Shown: piece by piece, positions 36,302-44,890 of the stretch
How the letters are laid out: every line of letters begins with the position of its first letter
Numbering within the stretch: the first letter of the stretch is position 1
Assembly: GCF_004118325.1 (NCBI RefSeq)
Contig: NZ_RDFA01000001.1
Span: 9,994-73,993 of the forward strand
Origin: Halorientalis pallida
GTDB taxonomy: Archaea; Halobacteriota; Halobacteria; Halobacteriales; Haloarculaceae
DNA: 64,000 nt
Direction of reading: 5' to 3'
Notes under the pieces: model-generated
Seen by the model: the letters and a program-made list of their open reading frames with translations, nothing else
What the model was told of the DNA's origin: nothing
The model's database searches: none
Translations under genes and position numbers: made by a program

Positions 36302-36715
36302 GTGTCGGCAGGCGAGTTTGCTGGACGGTACCCCGGCTGGAAGGTGACGCGGGTGGAACTCGCGATAGCGGCGCTACTCCCCGTTCTGGGGTCGGTCGTG
36401 GGGGTGGTCCAGACCGGGAGCAACCTGCTTCTCGTCGGGACCTGGATTCCGCGGATCGGTGCCGGGCTCGTGGCGAGGGGCGGCGTCGGCGCGGTTCGCG
36501 GGGAGAAACCGGCCGAGTGGCTGCGCACGGTCGGGGTCGAGTACGTGTTTCTGGGGACGACGAACGGGGTGGCCACGGGCCGTCTGACCCTCGCGTTCTG
36601 GTCCGGGTTCGATCGTCGGGTCGCCGTCGCGCTCCTGGCGAGTGCGGTTCTGTCGACCGTGTTCCTCGGCCGCGGTGGCTGGTTCGTCTCGGTGACGGGA
36701 CCCGGGTCGCTGTAG
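36302..36715 (+). CDS. Membrane protein, unknown function
   Basis: 137 residues from GTG. Hydrophobic segments are VELAIAALLPVLGSVVGVVQ, NLLLVGTWIPRIGAGLVA, a short one at EYVFLGTTNGVATG, and VAVALLASAVLSTVFLG, so three to four spans with basic loops between. No recognised motif. The start is uncertain because no ATG exists near the N-terminus. It lies downstream of the inverted repeat at 36252. Confidence 0.55.
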   Translation: MSAGEFAGRYPGWKVTRVELAIAALLPVLGSVVGVVQTGSNLLLVGTWIPRIGAGLVARGGVGAVRGEKPAEWLRTVGVEYVFLGTTNGVATGRLTLAFWSGFDRRVAVALLASAVLSTVFLGRGGWFVSVTGPGSL

Positions 36716-36795
36716 CCGGCTCGAGGGTACGACGGTCGACCCGAAGACGTGCACGATGGCAAAGGTACTTGCCCCGAGGAACCGACGGATCCAGT

Positions 36796-37647
36796 ATGAT
36801 AGACGAGACGGTCGAGGAGATCGAGCAGATGCAAACCCACTCCTCGTCGGTCGTGGCCGTGAAGGCTGCCGCCGCCCTCCGGGAGTTGACCGAGGGTGAG
36901 TACCCGACGGTCGAGGAGTTCGTCGTGACCCTGGAGCGCAACGCGAGCGCGCTCAAGCGAGCCAACCCGTCCCACGCCTCGCTCCAGAACGCACAGCGCG
37001 AGATCGTCGCCGCGGTCAAAGACGCCGACGCCGATTCGGTCACGGCGGCACAGGACATCCTCGCCCACGCCATCGACCGCGTGGTCGACCGCATCGAGAA
37101 CGCCAAGAGCGAGGCGGCGAAAAACGGCGCGGAAGTCTTCGAGGACGGCATGACAGTCCTCACCCACGACTACTCCTCGACGGTACTCGAGGCGATCGAA
37201 CTCGCCGCACAGGAGGGGAAGCATCTGGACGTGTACGTCACCGAGGCGCGACCACGGTACCTCGGCCGGAAGACGGCGCGCGTGCTCGCGGGCGTCGACC
37301 GCGTCGATCCCCACCTGATCGTCGACGGGGCGGCCGGCCACTTCCTCGCCGACTGTGACCGGGTGGTCACAGGGATGTCCTGCATCGTCGAGGAGACGCT
37401 GTACAACCGAGTCGGCACCTACCCCATCGCCGCCGCGGCCGGCGACGTCGGCGTCCCGATGACGGTCGTCGGGTCGGGCGCGAAGATCATCGAGGGTGGG
37501 TTCGCCTTCGAGAACGAGATTCGCTCACCCAGCGAGGTGATGCGGGAACCGGCGGAGGGGTTCACCGTCGAGAACCCGGCCTACGACGCGACCCCGACGC
37601 GACTCCTCGATACGGTCGTCACCGACGAGGGCGTCCGGGAGTTCTAG
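36796..37647 (+). CDS. eIF2B-alpha-like / ribose-1,5-bisphosphate isomerase family protein
   Basis: 283 residues. N-terminal helices (IDETVEEIEQMQTHSSSVVAVKAAAALREL) precede a Rossmann-like domain with TVLTHDYSSTVLEAI, VYVTEARPRYLGRKTARVLA, DRVVTGMSCIVEE and GTYPIAAAAGDVGVPMTVVG. The superfamily includes eIF2B regulatory subunits, archaeal ribose-1,5-bisphosphate isomerase and methylthioribose-1-phosphate isomerase. In the isomerases a Cys follows the LTH of this motif, but here it is Asp. That favours a non-isomerase, eIF2B-like role, but is inference. Starts at the only suitable ATG. Confidence 0.88.
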   Translation: MIDETVEEIEQMQTHSSSVVAVKAAAALRELTEGEYPTVEEFVVTLERNASALKRANPSHASLQNAQREIVAAVKDADADSVTAAQDILAHAIDRVVDRIENAKSEAAKNGAEVFEDGMTVLTHDYSSTVLEAIELAAQEGKHLDVYVTEARPRYLGRKTARVLAGVDRVDPHLIVDGAAGHFLADCDRVVTGMSCIVEETLYNRVGTYPIAAAAGDVGVPMTVVGSGAKIIEGGFAFENEIRSPSEVMREPAEGFTVENPAYDATPTRLLDTVVTDEGVREF

Positions 37648-37991
37648 GCGTCGGCACGGCGTGACCACTCCATCCAGTGTTGCATCGAGTGCTGCCAGAG
37701 GCGCGCGACGGTCTCGACCGTCCGGCTGAACGGGCCAGCCACTACGGTGTCGGCCCGTGGGGTGTCGCTGGCGGCACTGTCGGTCGGAAGCGGGCGGTCC
37801 GTGATCGTCGTCGAGCACTCCGGACAGCGCACGTGTCGGGTGCGTGTCAGATAATCGTCGGCGGCGATCCAGTCGCCGCCGACGAGGCTCTCGTGGCCGC
37901 AGCTCGGGCAGAACAACACGGCCTTTCTGCGGCCGGGCGTCCGGCCGCCGTCTGCCGGTAACTGCGACCCACGAAGGTCGGGAGAGCTCAT
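37644..37991 (-). CDS. Zinc-ribbon protein, unknown function
   Basis: 115 residues. A zinc ribbon is formed by FCPSCGHES and VRCPECSTT, about 27 residues apart, typical of a four-Cys rubredoxin-like knuckle. The C-terminal third is a helix, FSRTVETVARLWQHSMQHWM, with alternating aromatics. An in-frame GTG immediately precedes the ATG. Stops overlap with the convergent gene at 36796. Divergent from the MscS gene across 148 nt. No family recognised. Confidence 0.74.
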   Translation of the reverse strand: MSSPDLRGSQLPADGGRTPGRRKAVLFCPSCGHESLVGGDWIAADDYLTRTRHVRCPECSTTITDRPLPTDSAASDTPRADTVVAGPFSRTVETVARLWQHSMQHWMEWSRRADA

Positions 37992-38139
37992 CACTGACAG
38001 GTACGCGCCGAACGGCTAAAATCCTGTTGGCATACTGAATAATCGTGACATACAGTGGGCACGTTGTCGACCGTTGCACCTGTTTTTCGAGCGCCAACGA
38101 CAACCCTGTACTTAAGTCAGCAGGACCGGATGGGGAGAT

Positions 38140-39288
38140 ATGAGCGGGCCACTGGATGCCGGAGCAGCGGGTGGGGACGCCGTGGCCCAGGCGTCGACAC
38201 AGGTGCCGACGGGGGCGCCGGACGGCGCGACGACAGTCGAGGTGACGCGAGCGGCCGCGAACGCGACGACCCCGGCAGCGACCCAGTCTGTCGAGAACCT
38301 CCTCCCGACGTCGTGGCTCCCGTTTCCGGTCCCGGGGTGGGCCCTGGACGTCGTCGCGACCCTGCTGATCCTGGGGCTGGCTTGGGCCGGTTCGCGGCTG
38401 GTGGTGGCGGTCTTCGGCCGCCGCATCTCCAGACGGTTCAGACGGCCGAGTATCACCCGGATGGTCCTGCGTGGGATTCGGATCGCGATCTTCGTCTTCG
38501 CGGTCCTGGCCATCCTCCCGATCTACGGCGTGAGCCTCGGCGACATCACGCTCTCCGTGGCCGTGATCTCGGCGGCCATCGGTGTCGTTCTAGCCCCGAT
38601 CGTGGGAAGTATCATCAGCGGGTTCTTTCTGCTGGCCGACCAGCCCTACGAGATCGGCGACATGATCGAGATCGTCGACACCCAGCAACGCGGGTTCGTC
38701 GACGACATCACCCTCCGGTACACCAAGATCATGACGCTGGACAACACGTTCGTGGTGGTGCCGAACGGCGAGATCCGATCCCGTGACGTGATCAACTACT
38801 CCGCAGAGGATCCCCGAACTCGTCAGACGCTCGACGTGATCGTCACCTACGAAGGTGACCTCTCCGAGGCCCGGGACCTGATCGAGCGGGCGGCCAAGGA
38901 GGTCGACCGCGTGATCGAGGGGGGACCGGACATCCGCGTGGGAAGCGCCCGGTACCCGGCCGCGCCGACCTGTTACATCGAGACGTTCGGCGATCACGGG
39001 GTCCACCTGCGGCTCCGGTACTGGCTCGCGGAGCCGTACAAACTGCTGGCGACCAAGTCGGAGGTGCAGACGAACGTGTGGCGGCGGCTCGAAGACGCGG
39101 ACGTGGAGATCGCCTATCCCCACCAGCACGTGGTCTTCGACGAGACCAGCGGGCAGATGGACGTGGCAGTCAGTCCCCCGCGGCGACGGACCGGACCCGG
39201 CACACGCCAGCGAGACCCCTCTGGGGACGCGCTGAACGGCGAGAGTACGGATCCCGACGAACCGGGCGGGTCCGGTCCGGCCGGTTAG
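38140..39288 (+). CDS. MscS-type mechanosensitive channel
   Basis: 382 residues. About 50 polar residues lead to three spans (ALDVVATLLILGLAWAGS, IAIFVFAVLAILPIYGV, and TM3 ITLSVAVISAAIGVVLAPIVGSIISG with the Ala/Gly pore-lining pattern). The beta domain begins DQPYEIGDMIEI and includes NTFVVVPNGEI; the C-terminal alpha-beta domain ends YPHQHVVF. A Pro/Arg-rich tail of about 50 residues follows. It releases solutes on hypoosmotic shock. TACTTAAG is about 23 nt before the ATG and GGAG precedes it closely. Confidence 0.92.
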   Translation: MSGPLDAGAAGGDAVAQASTQVPTGAPDGATTVEVTRAAANATTPAATQSVENLLPTSWLPFPVPGWALDVVATLLILGLAWAGSRLVVAVFGRRISRRFRRPSITRMVLRGIRIAIFVFAVLAILPIYGVSLGDITLSVAVISAAIGVVLAPIVGSIISGFFLLADQPYEIGDMIEIVDTQQRGFVDDITLRYTKIMTLDNTFVVVPNGEIRSRDVINYSAEDPRTRQTLDVIVTYEGDLSEARDLIERAAKEVDRVIEGGPDIRVGSARYPAAPTCYIETFGDHGVHLRLRYWLAEPYKLLATKSEVQTNVWRRLEDADVEIAYPHQHVVFDETSGQMDVAVSPPRRRTGPGTRQRDPSGDALNGESTDPDEPGGSGPAG

Positions 39289-39680
39289 ACCGTGACGATT
39301 TTGGCGTCGAGTTCGTTCTGTAGGAACTGCTCGATGTCGGGGTCGTCGGCGACCCGCCGGATCATCTGTCGCCACCGGCTGGCCTGTTTCCGGCCGATGA
39401 CGACGATGTCGGCCCGCGAGTCGGCCACCTCCTCGAGGATCGTCTCTTCGACCAGCAGTCCCGTCCGCACGACGTAGCGCACGTCCGGCAGGTCGTCGAA
39501 CGCGTCTTCGACGGCGCCCTTTAGTTCGCTCCGGGAGATGCGCCGGGAATTGTGGTAGAGGTTGACGTGAAGCACTGTCAGACTGGCGGCTTCTTCCCGC
39601 GCGATATCGATCGCCCGACCGAGCGTGGCTCTGGAGTGCTCGGTGAGCGGGTAGCGCACCGGCACGACGACCTGCGTCAT
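39285..39680 (-). CDS. Universal stress protein (UspA) family
   Basis: 131 residues. The Rossmann-like fold starts VVVPVRYPLTEHSRATLGRAI and includes LTVLHVNLYHN and ADIVVIGRKQA. The usual nucleotide-binding G-x2-G-x9-G-(S/T) tail is not present after IGRK; the sequence continues with WRQMIRRVADDPDIEQFL instead. So this member probably does not bind ATP. It overlaps the MscS stop by 4 nt in convergent orientation. Confidence 0.86.
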   Translation of the reverse strand: MTQVVVPVRYPLTEHSRATLGRAIDIAREEAASLTVLHVNLYHNSRRISRSELKGAVEDAFDDLPDVRYVVRTGLLVEETILEEVADSRADIVVIGRKQASRWRQMIRRVADDPDIEQFLQNELDAKIVTV

Positions 39681-39768
39681 CGTGCGGGGGGACGCTCGCC
39701 CGTAGTGTCAACCTTTCCCTCTCAGGTGCAAGGAGACTCGCCGTACTGGGTCGTCCGGGACGGTCCCG

Positions 39769-41157
39769 TCAGCCGTCGACGTGTCGAATCCGTCCCTCGA
39801 CGGTCGGGTCGATGCCCCGTTCGCGGGCGTACGCGGCCAGGACCTCGTACTGGGTCGACAGGCGGTCGACCCGGTGGTGATCCGACAGCACCGGGAACTC
39901 GTGGTCGGTGTGAAAGAGGTAGTCGGTCGTCGCGACGGTGTAAGTCTCGTCGGCGGAGAGCGGCGTGCCGTTCAGGTGGACCGCCTCGATGCCGCTGCCG
40001 TTGCGCCGGACGGTGAGCCCGCGACTGACGTGTGCGTGCCAGCGGTCGGCCACTGCCTGCACGTGTTCCCCGTCGGCTTCCCGACAGAGCTGTCGGAGCT
40101 CCCGACCCGACAGTTCCGCGACGGTCACCGGTTCGTCGAACGGGACCACACTCACGAGGTCCGCGACTGTCACGTCGCCGGCGAGTGGCGGTCCCTCGCG
40201 GATGCCGCCGGAGTTCTGCAGGCCCACGTCCGCGTCGGCGGCCCACCGGTAGGCGTCGGCGATGAAGTTACCGATCCGGCACTCGCCGGTGTGTTTCACC
40301 GCCCGGTCGCGCGTGATCGGCTCGTCGACGTGACCGACCACCTCGTCCAGCCCGGCCTCTGCGCGGCGTGTCTCCATCGCGTCCGCGACGGACTCGTCCA
40401 GCGGACCGTCCGCGACCTCGTGGACGGTGACGGCGTCGGTCGCCGGCGCGTTGGCGAGGTCGATCTCTAGCAGGCCGCGAGCGTTCGCGCCAGGACGGGT
40501 GAGGAGTGTGTCGGCAACGCAGTCCAGCCGTCTGGAGTGGACGTGCCCGCCGAGGATCACGTCCACGTCGGTCTCGCGTGCGAGGTCGTCGTCGCCACTC
40601 CCCAGGTGCGAGAGGACGACGACGGCGTCGGCCCCCCGATCGCGGAGCCGGGCGCTTTCCCGACGGACCGCGGCGACCGGATCGGTGAATTCCAGCCCGG
40701 TCGCACCGGGACACATCGACCCGGTCTTCGGTTCCGTGACGGCGGTCAGCCCGACGGTGGTTCCGTCGATCTCGGCCACCGTCGACGGGACGACGCCCGC
40801 TTCGGCGGCGAAGCGGTCGCCCGCGTCGTGGTCGGCGGCCGAACTGCCCCACTCGACGTTGGCACTCACCCACGTCTGGGGCGACTCGCGGACGATGTCG
40901 GTGATCGCGTCGGGTCCGTAGTCGAAGTCGTGGTTGCCAAAAGTGTCCGCGTCGGGCGCGACGGCCCCGAAGAAGTCCAGTGCCTGACGACCCTCGTACA
41001 CCATCGAGAGGACGCCCGGCGCGGTGTCGTCACCGGTGCCGAGGACCAGCGCGTCGTCGTCGCGGAGCGACCGGACGAGCCCGGCGAGGCGGCCGATCCG
41101 ATCGGGTTCGTCGTAGGCGTTCTCCACGTCCGAGTAGTGGAGGAGGCGGGGCGGCAT
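39769..41157 (-). CDS. 5'-nucleotidase / UshA-like metallophosphatase
   Basis: 462 residues. The metallophosphoesterase domain has LLHYSDVENAY, LVLGTGDDTAPG, FGNHDFDYG and ILGGHVHSRR as metal-binding motifs. The C-terminal 5'-nucleotidase domain includes NFIADAYRWAADADVGLQNSGGIR. It lacks a signal peptide, so unlike most UshA proteins it should be cytoplasmic. It probably dephosphorylates nucleoside monophosphates. The frame is open 140 codons further upstream, but the ATG at 41157 begins the first catalytic strand. Confidence 0.9.
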   Translation of the reverse strand: MPPRLLHYSDVENAYDEPDRIGRLAGLVRSLRDDDALVLGTGDDTAPGVLSMVYEGRQALDFFGAVAPDADTFGNHDFDYGPDAITDIVRESPQTWVSANVEWGSSAADHDAGDRFAAEAGVVPSTVAEIDGTTVGLTAVTEPKTGSMCPGATGLEFTDPVAAVRRESARLRDRGADAVVVLSHLGSGDDDLARETDVDVILGGHVHSRRLDCVADTLLTRPGANARGLLEIDLANAPATDAVTVHEVADGPLDESVADAMETRRAEAGLDEVVGHVDEPITRDRAVKHTGECRIGNFIADAYRWAADADVGLQNSGGIREGPPLAGDVTVADLVSVVPFDEPVTVAELSGRELRQLCREADGEHVQAVADRWHAHVSRGLTVRRNGSGIEAVHLNGTPLSADETYTVATTDYLFHTDHEFPVLSDHHRVDRLSTQYEVLAAYARERGIDPTVEGRIRHVDG

Positions 41158-41246
41158 TCGGTATTCAGTACGCCGTCGGTCGGCAAATCCCCTTCGGCCC
41201 GTCCCGAGGAGGCAGGGATTTAGGGCCGGAACGTCCAGTGTGCTCC

Positions 41247-41486
41247 ATGGAAACCCGGACGACCGAGGACGGAGAACAGCGCTACGTTGCCCGCAACGAG
41301 GCCGAAACCGGCTCGAAAGGCCCCTTCTTCGCCGTCTACACCGACCCCGACCGTGAGAACCGCTGGGGCTACTTCTGTTCGAACTGCGAGACCTTCGACA
41401 ACGCGATGGACTCGATGGGGCGCATCCAGTGTAACGTCTGCAGTAACATCCGCAAAGCCGACGAGTGGGACGCCGCTCACGAGTAA
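41247..41486 (+). CDS. Haloarchaeal DUF5816-like zinc-knuckle protein
   Basis: 79 residues. Two CxxC pairs, Cys44/47 (FCSNCETF) and Cys62/65 (QCNVCSNIRK), make one zinc ribbon in the C-terminal half. The N-terminal half has short strands (FFAVYTDPDRENRWGY). The protein is predicted soluble and cytoplasmic. The family name is from memory; function is unknown. It is divergent from the nucleotidase at 41157 with an 89-nt gap. Confidence 0.84.
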   Translation: METRTTEDGEQRYVARNEAETGSKGPFFAVYTDPDRENRWGYFCSNCETFDNAMDSMGRIQCNVCSNIRKADEWDAAHE

Positions 41487-41608
41487 CCCGGCGTCGAAAC
41501 CGACACTCACGCCGCCGTCCCACCCGATCTCGACGCCCAGCCACAGCATCTGTTGGATTACTGTCAAGTGAATACACTTAAGCAAGCGCGAGTTGTACCG
41601 CAAGGTGG

Positions 41609-41926
41609 ATGGCGACTGTTACCACGCCACTAGCCGAGAAGGCAGAGGCCATTTTCACCGACCTGGGATACGTCGTCGAACGCGATGGACGCGAATTACG
41701 CGCACAGCGAAAGTGGCGGGTCGTAAACGTCACACCGGTCGACGAGCCGGCGACACCGCGGGAATCCGGCGATTTCCACTGTCTCGTCACCTGGCACGAG
41801 AAGGCGCCGGAGGTCCGGGACCGGTTACAGCGGCGCGACCCGGACTACGAGTGGGCGGTCATCGGGATCGAAGAGAACGGCGAGTACGAGGTCTGTCACG
41901 CACCGGACGCGAACGTCAGCGCTTGA
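41609..41926 (+). CDS. Small haloarchaeal protein, unknown function
   Basis: 105 residues, soluble, alpha/beta in character. It begins MATVTTPLAEKAEAIFTDLG, has YVVERDGRELRAQRKWRVVNV and ends with YEWAVIGIEENGEYEVCHAP. The fold looks like a small beta-sandwich with one helix. A TATA-like ACACTTAAG is about 25 nt upstream, next to the short inverted repeat AAGTG-AATA-CACTT (41566-41579). It overlaps the convergent aminotransferase by 11 nt. No named family is claimed. Confidence 0.78.
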   Translation: MATVTTPLAEKAEAIFTDLGYVVERDGRELRAQRKWRVVNVTPVDEPATPRESGDFHCLVTWHEKAPEVRDRLQRRDPDYEWAVIGIEENGEYEVCHAPDANVSA

Positions 41927-43100
41927 GCGCCCGGCGGGCCGCACTCGCACCTGCGTCCGCGTCCACGTCAGCGTCCAGCACTTCGAGCGTGTTGCCGAGC
42001 GCGCTCACCAGCGCCAGCACGTTCTCCTCACGAGCGCTGTGGCCCATACAGCCGATGCGGAGGATGTCACCCGAGAGGTCGCCGAGGCCGCCGGCGATCT
42101 CGATACCGTACTCCTCGAGGAGGGCGTCGATGATCGTCCCGTCGTCCACGCCTGCGGGCAGGCGCACGGCGTTCAGACTCGGGAGCCACCAGTCCTCGTC
42201 GGGATTGAGTTCCAGACCCATCGCCTCGACGCCGGTCTTGAGCGCGCCGGCCACACGTCGATGGCGCGCCCAGCGATTCTCGATGCCCTCCTCGGCGACC
42301 AGCCTGAGCGCCTCCCGGAGGGCGTAGACGTTCGTGATCGGCGCGGTGTGGTGATACGCCCGCTCGTCGCCCCAGTACTCCTGGAGCAGGGAGAGGTCGA
42401 GGTACCACGACCGTACGGGTGTCTCGCGGGACAACACTTTGTCCATCGCCCGGTCGTTGAGCGTGAGCGGGCTGGCACCCGGTGGAGAGGAGAGACACTT
42501 CTGGTTCGCGGAGTAGGCCACGTCGATCCCCCACTCGTCGACGCGCAACTCGACGCCACCCAGCGACGTGACCGTGTCGGCGATCACCAGCGCGTCGTGT
42601 TCGTGGGCAATGGCCGTCAGTTCGGGCACGTTCGGCTGGAGGGTCCCGGTACTCGTCTCGGCGTGGACGAACCCGAACACGTCGGGTTGATAGCGGTCGA
42701 AGGCGTCCGCGACCGCGGCCGGGTCGAGCGGTTCGCCCCACGGCGCGTCGACGAAGACTGCTTCCCCGCCGGCACGCTCGACCATCGCGGCCATGCGCTG
42801 TCCGAAGTAGCCGTTGCCCGGGACCAGTACCGTGTCGCCGGGTTCGGTGAGGTTGGCGACGGCGGCCTCCATCGACGCGGAGCCGGTCCCGCTCACCGGG
42901 ATGGTCCACTGGTTGTCCGTCCGGAAGACGTACCGCAACAGGTCCTGCACGTCGTCCATGATCTCGACGAACGACGGGTCGAGATGGCCCACGAGCGGCG
43001 TACTCATCGACCGCAACACGCGGGGGTGTACGTCACTGGGCCCGGGGCCCATCAAGAGCCTGTCCGGCGGCGACAGTTCCCCAACCCTCGGTCGGTCCAT
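41916..43100 (-). CDS. PLP-dependent aminotransferase (alanine-glyoxylate / serine-pyruvate type)
   Basis: 394 residues. It starts LLMGPGPSDVHPRVLRSMS, typical of class V enzymes of this type, followed by SGTGSASMEAA (phosphate binding), VIADTVTSLGG (Asp for the pyridine nitrogen) and YSANQKCLSSPPG with the Schiff-base Lys. The C-terminus has DILRIGCMGHS. It should transfer an amino group from alanine or serine to glyoxylate or a related oxoacid. ATG 43100 begins the conserved start; the longer open frame upstream is the neighbour's antisense strand. Confidence 0.93.
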   Translation of the reverse strand: MDRPRVGELSPPDRLLMGPGPSDVHPRVLRSMSTPLVGHLDPSFVEIMDDVQDLLRYVFRTDNQWTIPVSGTGSASMEAAVANLTEPGDTVLVPGNGYFGQRMAAMVERAGGEAVFVDAPWGEPLDPAAVADAFDRYQPDVFGFVHAETSTGTLQPNVPELTAIAHEHDALVIADTVTSLGGVELRVDEWGIDVAYSANQKCLSSPPGASPLTLNDRAMDKVLSRETPVRSWYLDLSLLQEYWGDERAYHHTAPITNVYALREALRLVAEEGIENRWARHRRVAGALKTGVEAMGLELNPDEDWWLPSLNAVRLPAGVDDGTIIDALLEEYGIEIAGGLGDLSGDILRIGCMGHSAREENVLALVSALGNTLEVLDADVDADAGASAARRALKR

Positions 43101-43156
43101 ACCTGGTCGTTGTGAGAGACACCACCAAAAGTAGTGTGAGAGAACAGTTGTCATGG

Positions 43157-43219
43157 GGCAGTGCCGAAAGATCGGTAGGCAGTGCCGAACGACCAGTAGA
43201 GAGCGCCGAGTGAGGGTGT
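43157..43219 (+). repeat. Three imperfect 21-bp repeats upstream of a promoter
   Basis: Units start at 43157, 43178 and 43199. The first two share GGCAGTGCCGAA and end in GGTA or AGTA; the third is more diverged (GAGAGCGCCGAG). The 21-bp period equals two helical turns, and the last unit ends 11 nt before the TATA box at 43231, so they could be stacked activator sites. Confidence 0.6.
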
Positions 43220-43230
43220 CCCACGTGTCG

Positions 43231-43238
43231 CTTATATA
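43231..43238 (+). promoter_or_regulatory. TATA element of the gene at 43261
   Basis: CTTATATA lies 22 nt before the ATG at 43261, an optimal position for a leaderless transcript. Confidence 0.65.
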
Positions 43239-43260
43239 CGCGCGTCTCGAAGCACCGCTG

Positions 43261-44241
43261 ATGTTTCTGGGCCACGGACTGTTCGCGTTCGCTCTCGTCG
43301 CCCTGCTCGGCAACGCGGTCGGGTGGTCCAGCGAGCGTGCGCTGTGGCTCGGTGTCCTCGCCGGTGCCTTCGCAACCGTCCCCGACGTGGACATGCTGTA
43401 CGCCCCGATCGGGTTGCTCGGCGGCGCGAACGGCCTCCTCGACGCCTCCGAGGCGTTCTGGAACGCCAGCGCCGTCGTCCACCGCACGGTGACCCACTCG
43501 CTGGCCCTCGGTGTCGTCGCGGCGCTCGCGTACGGCCTGGTCGCCGTCCGGTATCGCTCGACGGTTCCGGGCCGCTCTCGGTTGGCCGCCGTGACTGCCG
43601 GCGGCACACTGCTCGTCGGACTCGTGGTCACCGCAGCCGCCGTCAGCGGCGGCCTCGCGGCCGTCGTCGTCGCGCTGTTCTGTCTCGCGGGGCTCGCAGT
43701 GACGCTCGTCGCCGCCAGGCGCGGTGTCGCCCCCCGCCTCGTCGGTACGACGGCGGTGCTGGGACTCGCGACCCACCCGTTTGGCGACCTGTTCACCGGC
43801 GAGCCACCGGCGATGCTCTACCCGTTCGACGTGACGATTTTCGCCGAGCGCGTGACGCTCCACCCCGACCCGACGCTGCACCTGCTCGGCGCGTTCGCGG
43901 TCGAGCTGGCGACGATCTGGTTGGCCGCGTACGCGCTCTTCACGCTCACAGACCGGCGCTTTCGCGACCACCTCAGTCCCCGGGCCGGTATCGGGGCGGG
44001 GTACGCCGCGGCGGCGCTGGCGATCCCGGCGCCGACTCTGTCCACGTCGTACCCGTTCGTGTTCTCGATCCTGCCGCTGGCATCCGTCGGCGTCCTGGGG
44101 GCCACACGCGGACGGATGGGGCGGTCCCCGTTCCGCCGATTCCGGCCGACCGTCTCGGACTGGCCGACGGCGCTGGTGACTGGGCTGACTGCCGTGACGC
44201 TGGCCGCCGCGGGCTACACGCTCGCCTACCTCGTGGTCTGA
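43261..44241 (+). CDS. YdjM/DUF457-like membrane-bound metal-dependent hydrolase
   Basis: 326 residues with about eight spans. It starts FLGHGLFAFALVALLGNAVG with His5 as in the family, then GAFATVPDVDMLYAP and VHRTVTHSLALG; His and Asp residues in these segments are the presumed metal ligands. YdjM/LexA-regulated relatives are inner-membrane proteins with no firm substrate. The ATG at 43261 follows the TATA box well. The last 20 residues are a final span. It is followed after 40 nt by the gene at 44282 on the same strand. Confidence 0.83.
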   Translation: MFLGHGLFAFALVALLGNAVGWSSERALWLGVLAGAFATVPDVDMLYAPIGLLGGANGLLDASEAFWNASAVVHRTVTHSLALGVVAALAYGLVAVRYRSTVPGRSRLAAVTAGGTLLVGLVVTAAAVSGGLAAVVVALFCLAGLAVTLVAARRGVAPRLVGTTAVLGLATHPFGDLFTGEPPAMLYPFDVTIFAERVTLHPDPTLHLLGAFAVELATIWLAAYALFTLTDRRFRDHLSPRAGIGAGYAAAALAIPAPTLSTSYPFVFSILPLASVGVLGATRGRMGRSPFRRFRPTVSDWPTALVTGLTAVTLAAAGYTLAYLVV

Positions 44242-44281
44242 GCCGGTAACGTTTCACAGCAGGGCGCCATACGTCGGTGGT

Positions 44282-44890
44282 ATGGACGAGGTGGGAGTGA
44301 GCCGGCTCCTCCGGAGCCGTCGCGGGAACGCGGTGCTGGCGTGGGCGCTGGTCGGTCTGGTACTGATCACGAGTCTGGCGAGCGTGGCGACCGGGAACCT
44401 GCTCTGGACCGCCTTCACAGTCGTCGTGGCCGCCATCGCGCTCCTGCCGCCCCTGCAGTTGCGCTCGGTCTGGGTGATGCCGCCGTGGGAGATCGTCTTC
44501 CTCGCGACCGCGCCGGTCCTCGCGCACCTGTTCGCGATCGAGTTGTTGACGGGACAGGCAGGGAACACCGGCCGGTACGTCTCGGTCGCGGCGCTGGCCC
44601 TGCTCGTCGCGGTCGACCTCGACGGGTTCACCGCCGTCGAGATGAACGAGGGGTTCGGCGCGCTGTTCGTCGTCGTCACGACGCTCGCGACGGCCGGCGT
44701 CTGGGCGGTCGTCCGCTGGACTGCCGACGGCCTGTTCGCCACCGGCTTCCTGGCCTCCGAACACGCACTGATGCTCGAATTCGTTGGCTCGGCCACCGTC
44801 GGGACCGTCGCCGGTCTCGTGTACGTCTTCTACCTGCGACGGCGGATCCGACCCGGCGAACGCGTCCCCGAGGAGGTCGATCTGTCGTGA
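44282..44890 (+). CDS. Multi-pass membrane protein, unknown function
   Basis: 202 residues with six hydrophobic segments, such as AVLAWALVGLVLITSLASVA and ALFVVVTTLATAGVWAVV, and a basic C-terminal tail YLRRRIRPGERVPEEVDLS. There is no recognised motif. Its stop codon overlaps the GTG of the next gene by 4 nt (GTGA), so the two are translationally coupled and may form a complex. Confidence 0.75.
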   Translation: MDEVGVSRLLRSRRGNAVLAWALVGLVLITSLASVATGNLLWTAFTVVVAAIALLPPLQLRSVWVMPPWEIVFLATAPVLAHLFAIELLTGQAGNTGRYVSVAALALLVAVDLDGFTAVEMNEGFGALFVVVTTLATAGVWAVVRWTADGLFATGFLASEHALMLEFVGSATVGTVAGLVYVFYLRRRIRPGERVPEEVDLS

